Origin: an uncultured Dorea sp.
GTDB lineage: Bacteria > Bacillota > Clostridia > Lachnospirales > Lachnospiraceae
Assembly (NCBI GenBank): GCA_910584095.1
Contig: CAJTYU010000004.1
Location: forward strand, 1 to 64,000
Direction of reading: 5' to 3'
Length of the DNA: 64,000 bases
Shown here: positions 34,160-43,703 of the stretch, in pieces
Layout: the number at the start of each line of letters is the position of its first letter
How positions within the stretch are numbered: position 1 is the first letter of the stretch
Translations under genes and position numbers: made by a program
Notes under the pieces: generated by a model
Databases searched by the model: none
Seen by the model: only the letters and a program-made list of their open reading frames with translations
What the model was told of the DNA's origin: nothing

Positions 34160-34179
34160 CGCTGGTTTATTACCCAGCG
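34160..34179. other. Intergenic region 34041-34319 with two hairpins
   Basis: About 280 bases without a gene. One hairpin has arms CGCTGG/CCAGCG (34160-34179); a second, AAGGGGA/TCCCCTT, lies around 34262-34284 in the leader of the SGNH hydrolase. I see no further feature. Confidence 0.4.
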
Positions 34180-34319
34180 GGTATGCCGCTGATTTTCTTG
34201 GTCTATTCTTTGATTTTCGCAATTATTATTGGATAGAATATAATGAACCGTAATACCAAATAAGGGGAAGGGAATAATCCCCTTGCCGTACAGAAAGAAT
34301 TTTTCAGGAGGTGATAGGA

Positions 34320-35381
34320 ATGAAGCATCTCTGCCGCAAATGTTCCCTGAAATCTATTTCACTATTTTTACTTACTTTATTGCTCATATTATTCATACTG
34401 CCTGGTCTTCTAGTCTCCGGGTCTGCGCCCAAACAGGAAGATGAAATCCTCTATTACACCGCGTTAGGCGACAGCATTCCCAACGGATATTCCGCCGACG
34501 GCGCCATGCAGATTGAGAATTACCCCGTTCTCCTTACAGAAGACCTGCAGATCATCAATCAGGTTCCCGTCCAGCTCATGCAGTTTACAAAAAACGGCCT
34601 TACCACCGCCAAATTAAACGCCTCCTTTCTGACCCAGTCCGAAGTTCAGGAAGCACTGGCGGCATCAGATGTCATCACTCTGACCATTGGCGCCAACGAC
34701 CTAATGAATGAATTTAAAAAGGTATCCCGGGAAATCCTTGGCAATGAATCTGCATTTCACACTGCCGACGAAGCGCTGCAAGCTCTCCAGAAGGGAATCT
34801 CAGACAATCCCCTTCTGCTTGTAGACGTTATTGGCGCAATCACCGGCTGGGATTACGATTCCTTCGAGGAACAATGGCTGCTTACTGTGAAATCCATCCA
34901 TGACCTCCGAAAATCCGATAGCCAGATGGCGGTAACAACTATCTATAATCCGGTAGAAAAAGCCGAACTTCCCGGCACTCTGAACGCGGTGATCAAAAGC
35001 CTGATCGCCAAAATGAATGAAATTATCTATGACCACGCAGACGAATATCATTATCAGGTCGTGGATCTTTTAGATTCCGGCATTGCAGAGCATACCCAGT
35101 CCGACGGACTGCATCCTGACCAAAAAGGGCAGGAGTTAATCCGAAGCTTAATCGAAAGTACGCTGGATATGCAGATCATTCAGGCTTTGGAGCTATCCGA
35201 GCAGGCCGAATCCGAGACTGCGGATCTTGCAAAAGAACGGATTGCCTCTGAGCAAAAAGCCGCCGAACAAAAATTGCGGCAGGCGAAGCAGAAACGGATC
35301 CTCCAAATCTGTTTGATGATAAGCGCAGGATTGCTGCTCTGTCTTTCTGCCGCTGCTATCATCCACGTGAAAAAGCGGTAA
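34320..35381 (+). CDS. Membrane-anchored SGNH/GDSL hydrolase
   Basis: ATG 34320 lies 8 bases after AGGAGG; the GTG at 34311 overlaps that site. An N-terminal signal/anchor (SLFLLTLLLILFILPGLLVS) leads to an SGNH domain: YYTALGDSIPNGYSADG (Ser), LTIGANDLMNEF (Asn) and SDGLHPDQKGQELI (Asp-x-x-His). A charged helix likely to form a coiled coil (ADLAKERIASEQKAAEQKLR) precedes a C-terminal membrane segment (LQICLMISAGLLLCLSAAAI) and basic tail. It is therefore an extracellular esterase or lipase tethered at its C-terminus. Substrate unknown; cell-wall or lipid ester are typical for the family. Confidence 0.88.
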   Translation: MKHLCRKCSLKSISLFLLTLLLILFILPGLLVSGSAPKQEDEILYYTALGDSIPNGYSADGAMQIENYPVLLTEDLQIINQVPVQLMQFTKNGLTTAKLNASFLTQSEVQEALAASDVITLTIGANDLMNEFKKVSREILGNESAFHTADEALQALQKGISDNPLLLVDVIGAITGWDYDSFEEQWLLTVKSIHDLRKSDSQMAVTTIYNPVEKAELPGTLNAVIKSLIAKMNEIIYDHADEYHYQVVDLLDSGIAEHTQSDGLHPDQKGQELIRSLIESTLDMQIIQALELSEQAESETADLAKERIASEQKAAEQKLRQAKQKRILQICLMISAGLLLCLSAAAIIHVKKR

Positions 35382-35399
35382 TTTTGTTAACGATATAAA

Positions 35400-36026
35400 T
35401 TATTTCTCTGCTGTCTCTTGGACAACATTTATGGATGTTAGCTGGATAATCTTATTAATTAGCCCTTGCTTTATTTCATCTATTTGCTTGTATCTTGCCG
35501 CAATTTCTTGCTGTTTCTCAAGATCATATGAACCGTCGGATGCAAGCGGAATAGGAACAGTAATGTTAAGGTTTTTAATCATGGTGCTGTTAAGTTTTGT
35601 AAATTCGTTTTTGCCAAATGTGCCAAGTCTGCCTTTTTTGTTTTTTCTGAAGATTGGCTCCAAATAATATTTTAAATATAAAAGGCTGAGCTTGTCCGCA
35701 TACTCTTCATTAATGCTCATAACACATCTGTCGCCATTGATAGAAAAGCGATCGTTAATAATTGTGATGTATCCAGCACACCCATTTTTTGAGTAGGTAA
35801 GATACTCTCCGTCGTAATCATAAGTGTCTATATGGGCAATCGGTTCAAGGTTATTAGCAGAATATATAGGATACGCGCCTTTGTGCTTTTGACACCATGT
35901 TTTTGTATAAGAAGCATTACCGTTATGATATGTCACTATTTTATTCAACAGCTCATCCGTATATTCGACGCTCTCTTCTTTATCGATATGTATCAATAAT
36001 TCCTGAATATCATAAATCCTGTTCAA
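35400..36026 (-). CDS. Restriction-modification specificity (S) subunit, one target-recognition domain
   Basis: The 208-residue protein has one target-recognition domain (YPIYSANNLEPIAHIDTYDY; GEYLTYSKNGCAGYITIIND; FSINGDRCVMSINEEYADKL; LKYYLEPIFRKNKKGRLGTF; STMIKNLNITVPIPL) followed by a conserved helix (EKQQEIAARYKQIDEIKQGL). Full HsdS has two such units; this is a half-size S protein or a 3' fragment. It lies 46 bases downstream of a broken methylase gene on the same strand, the intervening bases containing an ATG with an immediate stop (MPKIV then TAG). The system as a whole is probably dead. Confidence 0.75.
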   Translation of the reverse strand: MNRIYDIQELLIHIDKEESVEYTDELLNKIVTYHNGNASYTKTWCQKHKGAYPIYSANNLEPIAHIDTYDYDGEYLTYSKNGCAGYITIINDRFSINGDRCVMSINEEYADKLSLLYLKYYLEPIFRKNKKGRLGTFGKNEFTKLNSTMIKNLNITVPIPLASDGSYDLEKQQEIAARYKQIDEIKQGLINKIIQLTSINVVQETAEK

Positions 36027-36072
36027 TAATTTCTGTTTCTGATATTCTATTTCACTATAAATACCTGCAAGC

Positions 36073-37413
36073 CTACGATTTTAGGCATTTTATTGCCTCC
36101 CCATAATTATTTATATCCGCAACGATTTCAGATAAATATTCGCCAAACTCATCAAGGCTCATTATTACATCCGCCTTTTTTACCCCCATCTTAACCTTTT
36201 CTTCATCCGTCCACCTTTTCTCAATATCCCACGCTGAGTGTTCTGCAAACGAGTCTATTGAGAGAAGTTTTAGTTTTAGATCGTCTTCAAAAATCGGTTT
36301 CAAATAATCATCAATTTTATTTTTGTCTTTGCAGCTGCGAAAGAGATTATATTTATTTACCGCGGTTTGAAAGTCGTTATCCTCACTATCAAACCTATAA
36401 ACATCAAGAGTTTCTCCAATAGAAGCACAATAATAAGCAAATATGGGGAAATCCTGCTTTTTAGCAGTGTCTCGTTTTTTCCTCAATGTCATAATGTATG
36501 TTTTTTTGGGAGTATTGAAAAAGGTATTAATAGGCAGCGATATAATTGCTTCAATATAACAGTATCATTTAGAAGTTCTTGAGAAATGGTCTTTATGGTC
36601 GAAAGAGTGTTGTTGTCTTTAAACAAAGATGAGAAATAAATGATAGTATTAGCTTTGGCAAGAATAGTCGTCAAATCATAGCCGCTCGTCGAACCTTTCT
36701 CATCCATTTCTTTCTCATATCCAATTGCCATCTGCATCCTTCTCAGCGTGAAACACAAAGCCATTGATAACTGAGGTCCTATCCGGGGCTTTGGGAAATA
36801 ATCTGCTGATTTTTTCTCTTGGCTCGTGAATGTATCTATAGAGCACCTCAGCCTCGCTTCTGCCATCTTCACTATAAAGCTTCCATATATAGTCAAAGTT
36901 TTCTGTAGTTCCAAGAATGTTAATATCAGACAAATATTTGAACAGGAACAACTCGACAAAAGTATATAAACTATCTTTGGGAGTCGTAAATTTAATATTC
37001 TTAAGCAATCCGCCAATCTTTTTCGCAAGATTTGTAGGATCTGAATACTTTATTAATTGAAGCTGATTGTTCGAGTCAGAAAGATCTATTATCAAACGTC
37101 CAATTAATTTTGCAATCTTTCTCTCTTCGTTTTTGGGTTTGATTTCGGCTATGATTTCATTGCCTTGCTCGTCGAGAACCGGCTGAGAAGTGAGAGCATT
37201 TACCCATACAAACCTTGAACCGTCAGTCGCTACGAATATTTTAACCTCCAGTTCTTTGGCAGCATCAATCTCCTGCTTAATAGCCGCCTCGATTTTTTTG
37301 TCGGTATTAAATTCATCCGGCCTTTTGCACTCGATATAAGCAATAACTCTTCTAGAGCTATCAACAATGAGAACGTCTGGTTTTTTACCTTTGTTCTTTA
37401 TGGCGGCTTTCAC
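36073..37413 (-). pseudogene. Broken N6-adenine methylase with HsdR-N-like nuclease domain (type I/IIG-like R-M)
   Basis: The frame from 37413 begins with a PD-(D/E)xK domain (GKKPDVLIVDSSRRVIAYIE, CK) like the N-terminus of HsdR, followed by methylase N-terminal helices (GLLKNIKFTTPKDSLYTFVE; FDYIWKLYSEDGRSEAEVLY). It stops at 36715. The AdoMet-binding and NPPF-type catalytic core is missing. A second frame carries DEKGSTSGYDLTTIL and TISQELLNDTV; a third continues YIEAIISLPINTFFNTPKKT and MTLRKKRDTAKKQDFPIFAY to the stop at 36073. So a large internal deletion and at least two frame changes have destroyed a fused nuclease-methylase, with its S gene downstream. Confidence 0.8.
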
Positions 37414-37673
37414 TTTTTTGCATACAATTCTTTTCCTCCGTTAGATCTCATTATAAGCACAATCAATAGTTAGCGCTTTTTTCAAGAGCTGCTTGATTTC
37501 AATATAATTATGCCGAAAGTACAAAGAAAATCAATGTTTATTGCCGATTTGTGCGGAATAGAAGGGATTGAACAAGCCGTTTTTAGGAGAGAAAACCAAA
37601 GATATACTCCCCCAAAAAGCGGCGGAATGAACAAAGCCCGCAAGGGGCAAACCCACTTGCGGACGTAGATTTC

Positions 37674-37765
37674 TGGCGGAGAGTGTGGGATTCGAACCCA
37701 CGTGCCCCAAAACAGGACAACTGCATTTCGAGTGCAGTTCGTTATGACCACTTCGATAACTCTCC
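37674..37765 (-). tRNA. tRNA-Ser (anticodon CGA), CCA encoded
   Basis: Minus strand, begins GGAGAGTTATCGAAGTGGTC; anticodon loop CTCGAAA; long variable arm; T arm GTGGGTTCGAATCCCAC; ends ACTCTCCG then CCA (37674-37676). The decayed restriction-modification island lies on its 3' side. Confidence 0.95.
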
Positions 37766-37830
37766 CTATGCATAAAGATCATTTCTCTCCATGCGACAAT
37801 AATTATAGACAATAATTGCTGTAAAGTCAA

Positions 37831-38289
37831 TCAGTAGTTCCCATGAATCTTCCGTTTCTCAATATCCATAATCATATCTACTCTAGCGCCGTGCTTCCCG
37901 CCCATAAATTCAGCGTCCAGCCATGCGTCTACGATCATCTTTGCCGTTTCAATTCCAATGACCCTTGCCCCAAATGCCAGAATATTCGTGTTGTTATGCT
38001 CTCTGGAAAGCTTTGCTGAATATGGCTCGCTGCAGACAACCGCCCGGATTCCTTCTACTTTATTTGCTGCAATCGAAATTCCCACGCCCGTACCGCAAAT
38101 CAGAATCCCAAGATCAGCTTCTCCGCCTGTCACTGCCAAAGCAACCTTCTCTGCATATTCCGGATAATGGCAGCTTGCATCCGTATCTGTCCCAAAATTG
38201 ATCACTTCATAGCCTTTCTCTTCCAGATATGCTTTGATCTCGTTCTTCATATCAACCGCCGCATGGTCGTTTCCTATACCGATTTTCAT
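37831..38289 (-). CDS. rpiB: Ribose 5-phosphate isomerase B
   Basis: From ATG 38289 (AAAGGGG upstream) the 152-residue protein MKIGIGNDHAAVDMKNEIKA has the RpiB/LacAB fold signature: the HAAVDMK start, the active-site Cys-Gly segment LGILICGTGVGISIAANKVE, and EHNNTNILAFGARVIG. It interconverts ribose 5-phosphate and ribulose 5-phosphate in the pentose phosphate pathway. It stands alone between tRNA-Ser and the beta-glucoside operon with its own promoter. The 27 residues upstream in the same frame are not used. Confidence 0.92.
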   Translation of the reverse strand: MKIGIGNDHAAVDMKNEIKAYLEEKGYEVINFGTDTDASCHYPEYAEKVALAVTGGEADLGILICGTGVGISIAANKVEGIRAVVCSEPYSAKLSREHNNTNILAFGARVIGIETAKMIVDAWLDAEFMGGKHGARVDMIMDIEKRKIHGNY

Positions 38290-38338
38290 AATAATATGCC
38301 CCTTTCTGAAGAAAATGCTTGCAATTTTCACTACATCT

Positions 38339-38367
38339 ATCTTATAATAATCGGCCCCTACAGTCAA
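38339..38367 (-). promoter_or_regulatory. Promoter of rpiB
   Basis: Minus-strand TTGACT (38362-38367), 17-base spacer, TAAGAT (38339-38344), about 50 bases before the start. Confidence 0.55.
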
Positions 38368-38391
38368 CAACTCGTTTACGGAGACTTAATA

Positions 38392-39807
38392 TCAAAGAAT
38401 TTCTCCATTAGAAGCAATAACTGCCTGATACCACCCAAAAGATTTCTTCCGTATCCGCTTTAATGTTCCTTTTCCTTCGTCGTCCTTATCCACATAGATA
38501 AAACCATAACGCTTTGACATTTCCCCGGTAGTAGCGCTAATCAGATCTATACACCCCCATGCTGTATAGCCAATCACGTCAACTCCATCCTCCTCCATCG
38601 CATTCATCATCGCGCGAATGTGAGAGCTAAGATATTCAATCCGGTAATCATCATTAATATTTCCTTTATTATCCAAGGTATCTACAGCCCCCAGTCCGTT
38701 TTCCACCACAAACAGAGGCTTTTGATAACGGTCGTACAATGCATTTAACGTAATCCGAAATCCTTTGGGATCAATCGGCCACCCCCATTGACTATATTCC
38801 AGATAAGGGTTCTTCGCCGATGCAAATACATTGCCGCCGGACGCTTCTCCCTGACCGTCCGCCCGCACACAACGGCTGTTGTAATAAGACAGCGAAACAA
38901 AGTCTGCTGTGTATTCCTTTAGAACCTTCTCGTCCTCCTCTGCCATTTGGATCCGAATCCCATGCCGTTCAAGAAATTTCTTCGCATAAGAAGGATATTC
39001 CCCTCTTGCCTGCACGTCAATAAAGAAATAATTCTCCCTGTCCTTTCTCATACTCTCCCACACATCATCCGGATTGCAGCTATAAGGATACACGCTCCCC
39101 GCCGCAAGCATACAGCCTACCTGAAAATCCGGATTAATCTCATGAGCCAGCTTTACTGCCAGCGCTGATGCCGTCAATTCGTGATGGGCCGCCTGATATT
39201 TTACCTGAAGCTCATTCTCTCCTTTCTCAAACCGGATTCCAGCCCCCATAAAAGGCAAATGCATCAACATATTAATCTCATTAAAAGTGATCCAATAACG
39301 AACCCTGTTTTTGAAATGCCGGAAAACCACATCGCAATACCTGAGAAAAAAGTCAATCATTTTCCGATTCTTCCATGAACCGTATTTTTCCACCAGCCCA
39401 AGAGGCGCGTCAAAATGGCAGAGCGTAACAATTGGCTCGATTCCGTATTTCAAAAGTTCATCAATGAACCGATCGTAAAATTCCAAACCTTTTTTATTCG
39501 GCTCCATTTCCTCGCCAGTTGGAAAAATCCGTGACCAAGAGAAGGAAAAACGGTAACATTTGAAACCCATCTCGGCAAATAACGCAATATCTTCTTTATA
39601 ATGCTCATACATATCCACAGCCTCTCTTCCGGGATATTTTGATCCTTCCGGCAGATCATGGTAATCCATCGTTCCTTTCATAACCGCCATGCGGTTACTG
39701 CCATGGGGTATCACATCCACCACCGAACTGCCTCTTCCGCCTTCCTTCCATCCGCCTTCGCATTGGTTTGCCGCCGTAGCGCCTCCCCACAAAAACCCTT
39801 TTCGCAT
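38392..39807 (-). CDS. 6-phospho-beta-glucosidase (GH1)
   Basis: From ATG 39807 (AGGAAGAAAAAGG upstream) the 471-residue protein MRKGFLWGGATAANQCEGGW shows the GH1 signatures CYRFSFSWSRIFPTGEE, RYWITFNEINMLMHLPF (acid/base Glu) and KPLFVVENGLGAVDTLDNKG (nucleophile Glu), and ends KRIRKKSFGWYQAVIASNGE. The KRYGFIYVDKDDEGKG region fits phospho-sugar specificity. It hydrolyses the 6-phosphorylated beta-glucosides delivered by the adjacent PTS permease to glucose 6-phosphate and glucose or aglycone. Same operon as the PTS gene, 104 bases downstream of it. Confidence 0.93.
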   Translation of the reverse strand: MRKGFLWGGATAANQCEGGWKEGGRGSSVVDVIPHGSNRMAVMKGTMDYHDLPEGSKYPGREAVDMYEHYKEDIALFAEMGFKCYRFSFSWSRIFPTGEEMEPNKKGLEFYDRFIDELLKYGIEPIVTLCHFDAPLGLVEKYGSWKNRKMIDFFLRYCDVVFRHFKNRVRYWITFNEINMLMHLPFMGAGIRFEKGENELQVKYQAAHHELTASALAVKLAHEINPDFQVGCMLAAGSVYPYSCNPDDVWESMRKDRENYFFIDVQARGEYPSYAKKFLERHGIRIQMAEEDEKVLKEYTADFVSLSYYNSRCVRADGQGEASGGNVFASAKNPYLEYSQWGWPIDPKGFRITLNALYDRYQKPLFVVENGLGAVDTLDNKGNINDDYRIEYLSSHIRAMMNAMEEDGVDVIGYTAWGCIDLISATTGEMSKRYGFIYVDKDDEGKGTLKRIRKKSFGWYQAVIASNGEIL

Positions 39808-39911
39808 CCTTTTTCTTCCTTTCCTTATACCTCTGTATTCTCCGTCCCTGTATGAAGGTTCCACCCTTTCAAATATGCCATTTTGGATCTGAACGAAATA
39901 TTGTCCAGCCG

Positions 39912-41864
39912 CTACATAACAATCAATTCTTCTCCCGCCTGAACCTGTATTGCCTCCTCAACCGGAACCACAGCGGCATGATCCGGCGCATTCACGATCA
40001 GTACGGGAGTCACCAGCGAATAACCCGCTTCCCGAATCAGCTCTCGGTCAAATTCCAGAAGCTTCTGCCCCTTCTTCACCTTCTCACCAACTGCAGTAAA
40101 CGCCTTAAACCCTTTTCCTTCAAGCTGCACGGTATCCATGCCCACATGCATCAGCAGTTCTACCCCATTATCCATAACCATACCGATTGCGTGACCTGTT
40201 GGGAACAGAGCTGATATCGTCCCCTCTGCCGGCGCATACAGCACGCCCTCTTCCGGCATAATTGCAACGCCTTTTCCAAGAAGCCCTGATGAAAACGCTT
40301 CATCCTCCACATGCTCCAGCTTCACCGTCTTACCTTTCAGCGGGCTGTAAATCTTAACCTCTCCCGCAGCCAGTCCCGATTCCTTTCCGTGCCCACCTGC
40401 TTTTCCTACCTCATTATCTTCTTCTGAAATCTCTGCGCCTGCCGCCTTTCCTGAATCTTCCGTCTCTTCTTTATAGAAAATCATAGTAAGCAGAAATCCT
40501 ACTATCATAGAAATCCCAATACCCGCAAAAGCAACCAGAATATTTCCCATCGTTCCGTCCGGGTTCATCATATTTGGCAGTTCAAAGATTCCCATGCCTC
40601 CCAAAATAAATTTGCGGAAATTAAAATGCCCGTAAAACGCGCCGCCGATACCTCCCGCAATACAACTTATAATAAACGGTTTCTTAAGCGGAAGTAAAAT
40701 ACCATATATCGCCGGCTCTGTTACTCCAAAAATACCTGAAATAAAGTTTGGAATTGCCATTTCCTTTAGCTTCTTATCCTTTGTCTTAAAGAAAATTGCA
40801 AATACCACCGCCGATGTTGCAAAGGTGCAGGCAAAGAACGGCATCATTACATTGTCATATCCAAGCGTCATTACGTTATTGATATAAACCGGAATAAATC
40901 CCCAGTGCATTCCAAAAATAACCAGAACCTGCCATGTCAGTCCTACGATTCCTCCTGCAAGCATTGGACTGAAACTCCGAATGGCCAGCGTAAATTCCGA
41001 AATCAGAGCAGAGCCAAAAGTCGCAGCCGGCCCCAAGAAAATCACGGATACCGGAAGGGTTATAAGCAGCGTCAGCATCGGCACAAAGAAAAACTTTACC
41101 AAATCTGGTATATACTTACTAAATATTTTTTCACATTTGGACGCAAACCATACAGCCAGAATAACCGGAATGACCGTTCCAGTATAATCAACTGAGATTA
41201 CCGGGATTCCAAAAAAGTCAATGTATACCGGGGAACTAAACATAGTTTCGCTTAAAATGTAATACAGCGGCTTCGCCCCTGTCGACAGCGTCCCCGCCTG
41301 TATTCCCGGATAACACATGGCCGCTCCTATTGCAAGGCCAATCATTGGCTTTAAGTTAAATTTTTTTGCCGCCGTATACCCCAGAAATAAGGGCAGGAAC
41401 GTAAACAGAGCGTCTCCCGCCGCATTGATGATCAAATATCCGCCGCAATCTGCGCTGTAGAGTCCAATGGTCACAAGCAGCGTATTCAATCCCTTTAGCA
41501 TACCGCATGCCGCCATAATTCCAAGAATCGGCTGAAAAATCCCGGATACGATATCAATAGCCCGGTCAAGAAGCTTCCCTGGCTTCTTTTCCTCAGTCGG
41601 CGTCTCTCCTGTTTTCAGATCAAGAATCTCCATCACGTCCTCAAATACTTCCGGCACATGATTCCCGATGACCACCTGATACTGGCCGCCGCTTTTCATA
41701 ACCGTTACAACACCTTCCATGTCTTTCAATGCTTGATCCTTTGCGATTCCCTCGTCCCTCAGTGTAAACCGAAGTCTCGTAATACAGTGAACTAGACCTG
41801 AAACATTGTCTTTACCGCCGACATTTTTCACAATCTCTCTTGCCAGCGCCTGATATTTTCCCAT
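39912..41864 (-). CDS. bglP: Beta-glucoside PTS EIIBCA
   Basis: The single 650-residue chain has EIIB first (SGLVHCITRLRFTLRDEG; phospho-Cys ~residue 27), the membrane EIIC (~100-455: DIVSGIFQPILGIMAACGML; HWGFIPVYINNVMTLGYDN; ISGIFGVTEPAIYGILLPLK) and EIIA last (LLMHVGMDTVQLEGKGF; phospho-His ~573). This order is that of BglF/BglP. It imports and phosphorylates beta-glucosides such as salicin or cellobiose. Transcribed with the GH1 gene behind a TTGATG-TATATT promoter. The RpiR regulator gene upstream on the same strand ends in its own terminator. Confidence 0.93.
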   Translation of the reverse strand: MGKYQALAREIVKNVGGKDNVSGLVHCITRLRFTLRDEGIAKDQALKDMEGVVTVMKSGGQYQVVIGNHVPEVFEDVMEILDLKTGETPTEEKKPGKLLDRAIDIVSGIFQPILGIMAACGMLKGLNTLLVTIGLYSADCGGYLIINAAGDALFTFLPLFLGYTAAKKFNLKPMIGLAIGAAMCYPGIQAGTLSTGAKPLYYILSETMFSSPVYIDFFGIPVISVDYTGTVIPVILAVWFASKCEKIFSKYIPDLVKFFFVPMLTLLITLPVSVIFLGPAATFGSALISEFTLAIRSFSPMLAGGIVGLTWQVLVIFGMHWGFIPVYINNVMTLGYDNVMMPFFACTFATSAVVFAIFFKTKDKKLKEMAIPNFISGIFGVTEPAIYGILLPLKKPFIISCIAGGIGGAFYGHFNFRKFILGGMGIFELPNMMNPDGTMGNILVAFAGIGISMIVGFLLTMIFYKEETEDSGKAAGAEISEEDNEVGKAGGHGKESGLAAGEVKIYSPLKGKTVKLEHVEDEAFSSGLLGKGVAIMPEEGVLYAPAEGTISALFPTGHAIGMVMDNGVELLMHVGMDTVQLEGKGFKAFTAVGEKVKKGQKLLEFDRELIREAGYSLVTPVLIVNAPDHAAVVPVEEAIQVQAGEELIVM

Positions 41865-41907
41865 CTGTTTTTCCTCCTCGTTTTATCATTTTCCTTTAAC
41901 TATCCCC

Positions 41908-41936
41908 AATATAGCATCATGGTATTTCTCCATCAA
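41908..41936 (-). promoter_or_regulatory. Promoter of the beta-glucoside operon
   Basis: Minus-strand TTGATG (41931-41936), 17-base spacer, TATATT (41908-41913), ~44 bases before the PTS start. The spacer contains GGAGAAATACC, part of a short dyad (TGG...CCA). No antiterminator-type leader was seen. Confidence 0.55.
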
Positions 41937-41974
41937 TGTATGGAAAAGCAGTAGGTCCTCCGTTCCAAAAAAGG

Positions 41975-42009
41975 CAAAAAAAGAACCGTTGTATCTGTAA
42001 CAGCGGTTC
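41975..42009 (-). terminator. Terminator of the RpiR-family gene
   Basis: On the minus strand GAACCG...CGGTTC arms are followed by a run of seven T. It separates the regulator transcript from the PTS operon. Confidence 0.85.
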
Positions 42010-42027
42010 AATATCCGTTTATTCTAT

Positions 42028-42897
42028 TTATTCCTCTTTTCCCATATCCGCCTTATTCAAAAGCAGATTATTGTGCAGCAGCATTTCCAGCGAAGACTTT
42101 GCATGTTCCTCATAGCGTCTGGATAACAGCAGTGAAAAAAAGATATCCATCATATAGGTTGCTGCTGAAAATGAAGTAATAACGTCAAGGCTCAAAAGGG
42201 AATCCCTGTTCGCGATCTCTACAACTTCATTACAATATCTCCGCATGACCTCATTGTGCGGCCCCGCAACCCCCACCACATAGTTGTTCGTCGCCTCGCG
42301 CAAATATCTGGCTGCACGAATCATCGTCCGATTCGCCCCGGTAAAGCTGATCACAAATGCAATAGTCCTTTTACTCTTTCTTGCCGCCAGATAATGGCCA
42401 TTAATACTCTCGTATGCAGAGCATTCCACGCCTAATGTGGCAAATTTAAAAGCCGCCGACTGAGCCAGAATATAACTGATCCCGGCTCCGTAAATATCAA
42501 TACATTCCGCGCTCTGCAGCACATTGTTAATCCGGTTCATAATATTTTTATCAAGAGAAAGGCGAGTATTGGTCACCGCCTTATCATAGAGAACCGGAAG
42601 CGTGCGAATGATATCTATGTAAGTACTTTTGTCAGTAATCGGCTCTCCCGCAAGCATTTGAGAAAGTCTGTTCTTCTGATTGATTTCCTCTACCAGCTTC
42701 AGGCGAAATTCCTGATAACCGGAGAGCCCCAGCTTCTGACTCAGCCGCACAATCGTTGCTTTACTGGTATATGCCGCCCGAGCCAGCTCCCCAGAGGACA
42801 TCCCCGGCACCTTATCCAAATGCTCCAATATATAACGCGCCGCCTCTTTCTCATGACCAGTAAAAATCTCTTCTTCCTTCAGTTTCTCTAACAGCAT
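42028..42897 (-). CDS. RpiR/MurR-family regulator
   Basis: From ATG 42897 the protein MLLEKLKEEEIFTGHEKEAA carries the RpiR HTH (SSGELARAAYTSKATIVRLS; QKLGLSGYQEFRLKLVEEIN) and a SIS sugar-phosphate-binding domain (AECIDIYGAGISYILAQSAA; TIAFVISFTGANRTMIRAAR). It probably senses a phospho-sugar from the adjacent beta-glucoside system. An ATG at 42921 in the same frame is an alternative start. It is monocistronic, ending in a strong terminator. Confidence 0.88.
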   Translation of the reverse strand: MLLEKLKEEEIFTGHEKEAARYILEHLDKVPGMSSGELARAAYTSKATIVRLSQKLGLSGYQEFRLKLVEEINQKNRLSQMLAGEPITDKSTYIDIIRTLPVLYDKAVTNTRLSLDKNIMNRINNVLQSAECIDIYGAGISYILAQSAAFKFATLGVECSAYESINGHYLAARKSKRTIAFVISFTGANRTMIRAARYLREATNNYVVGVAGPHNEVMRRYCNEVVEIANRDSLLSLDVITSFSAATYMMDIFFSLLLSRRYEEHAKSSLEMLLHNNLLLNKADMGKEE

Positions 42898-42968
42898 AAA
42901 AACAATCCTGCCTTTCATCACGCTGCCATGCCGAACTTTGTTTCCCTTTGTTTATGCCACGATACCTT

Positions 42969-43535
42969 TCACATCATCGCCATAGTCCTCTGTCTCATCA
43001 CAAGGTCCCACAACTGCCCCTGATACCGGTAACTCAGCTCCGGAAGGCGCATATAATCGCTTGGCTTCATAAGCGACGCATCCTTCGGAAGCTTTATCGC
43101 GCTGCTTTTATCCAGAACCTCGCTGACAAACTGGGAACAAAAATAATGCCGTTTCCTGTGATAAGGAATATTAAACTGGCAAAGCAGCAGACCGAATATA
43201 TTATAATGATACTCCTCAGAATTTTCCATAATCCGCTGTACCTCTCTCTTGGCCTGCGCATAGGTTTCCTCGTCAACCTCCAGCTCATAGAGCAGACAGG
43301 GAATCCTTGAAGCATGCTTCCGATAATAGCCATAGCTGATTCTCTCTTCGCACGGACCGGCCGGCAGAACCGTCCGTCCATTCTTCCGCGACGAGCTGTA
43401 CAAAAGCTGCAGGCTTTCGTCAAATGCGATGGAAACGTGCGTATAGGAATCCATCGTTATAAAATGAATGATCCTTGATAATATGGAATCTGATTTTGTC
43501 AATAGAATATAGATCGTTTTCATGTATCGTTTCAT
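42969..43535 (-). CDS. YiiX-like permuted papain/NlpC-P60 hydrolase-like protein
   Basis: The 188-residue protein has an early His segment (SYTHVSIAFDESLQLLYSS) and a late Cys segment (RKRHYFCSQFVSEVLDKSSA), the order seen in permuted papain-like YiiX/DUF830 proteins. No signal peptide is visible; the N-terminus IYILLTKSDSILSRIIHFIT is moderately hydrophobic. The family has been tied to lipid or peptide amide cleavage, but substrate is unknown. Start at ATG 43535 or, less likely, the internal ATG at 43523. Confidence 0.65.
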   Translation of the reverse strand: MKRYMKTIYILLTKSDSILSRIIHFITMDSYTHVSIAFDESLQLLYSSSRKNGRTVLPAGPCEERISYGYYRKHASRIPCLLYELEVDEETYAQAKREVQRIMENSEEYHYNIFGLLLCQFNIPYHRKRHYFCSQFVSEVLDKSSAIKLPKDASLMKPSDYMRLPELSYRYQGQLWDLVMRQRTMAMM

Positions 43536-43703
43536 TCCTTTTCTTACAGTCTAAGATGCCTTTTTATTTTTGCAGTAAATTTATTTTACCACATATTTAT
43601 ACATTTTCCTATCCCTCACCGGCTTAAGAAACATCAAAGCCCCTTAATTATTCCTTAATGAAATTGCAGTTCTGAAAGAAATCCGAAAAAACTTCTTAAA
43701 AAT

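Noticed and set aside
37482..37830. Two open frames on the minus strand spanning tRNA-Ser
   Set aside because: They read through the tRNA (GHVGSNPTLSA-type peptide) and have no ribosome site or family support.
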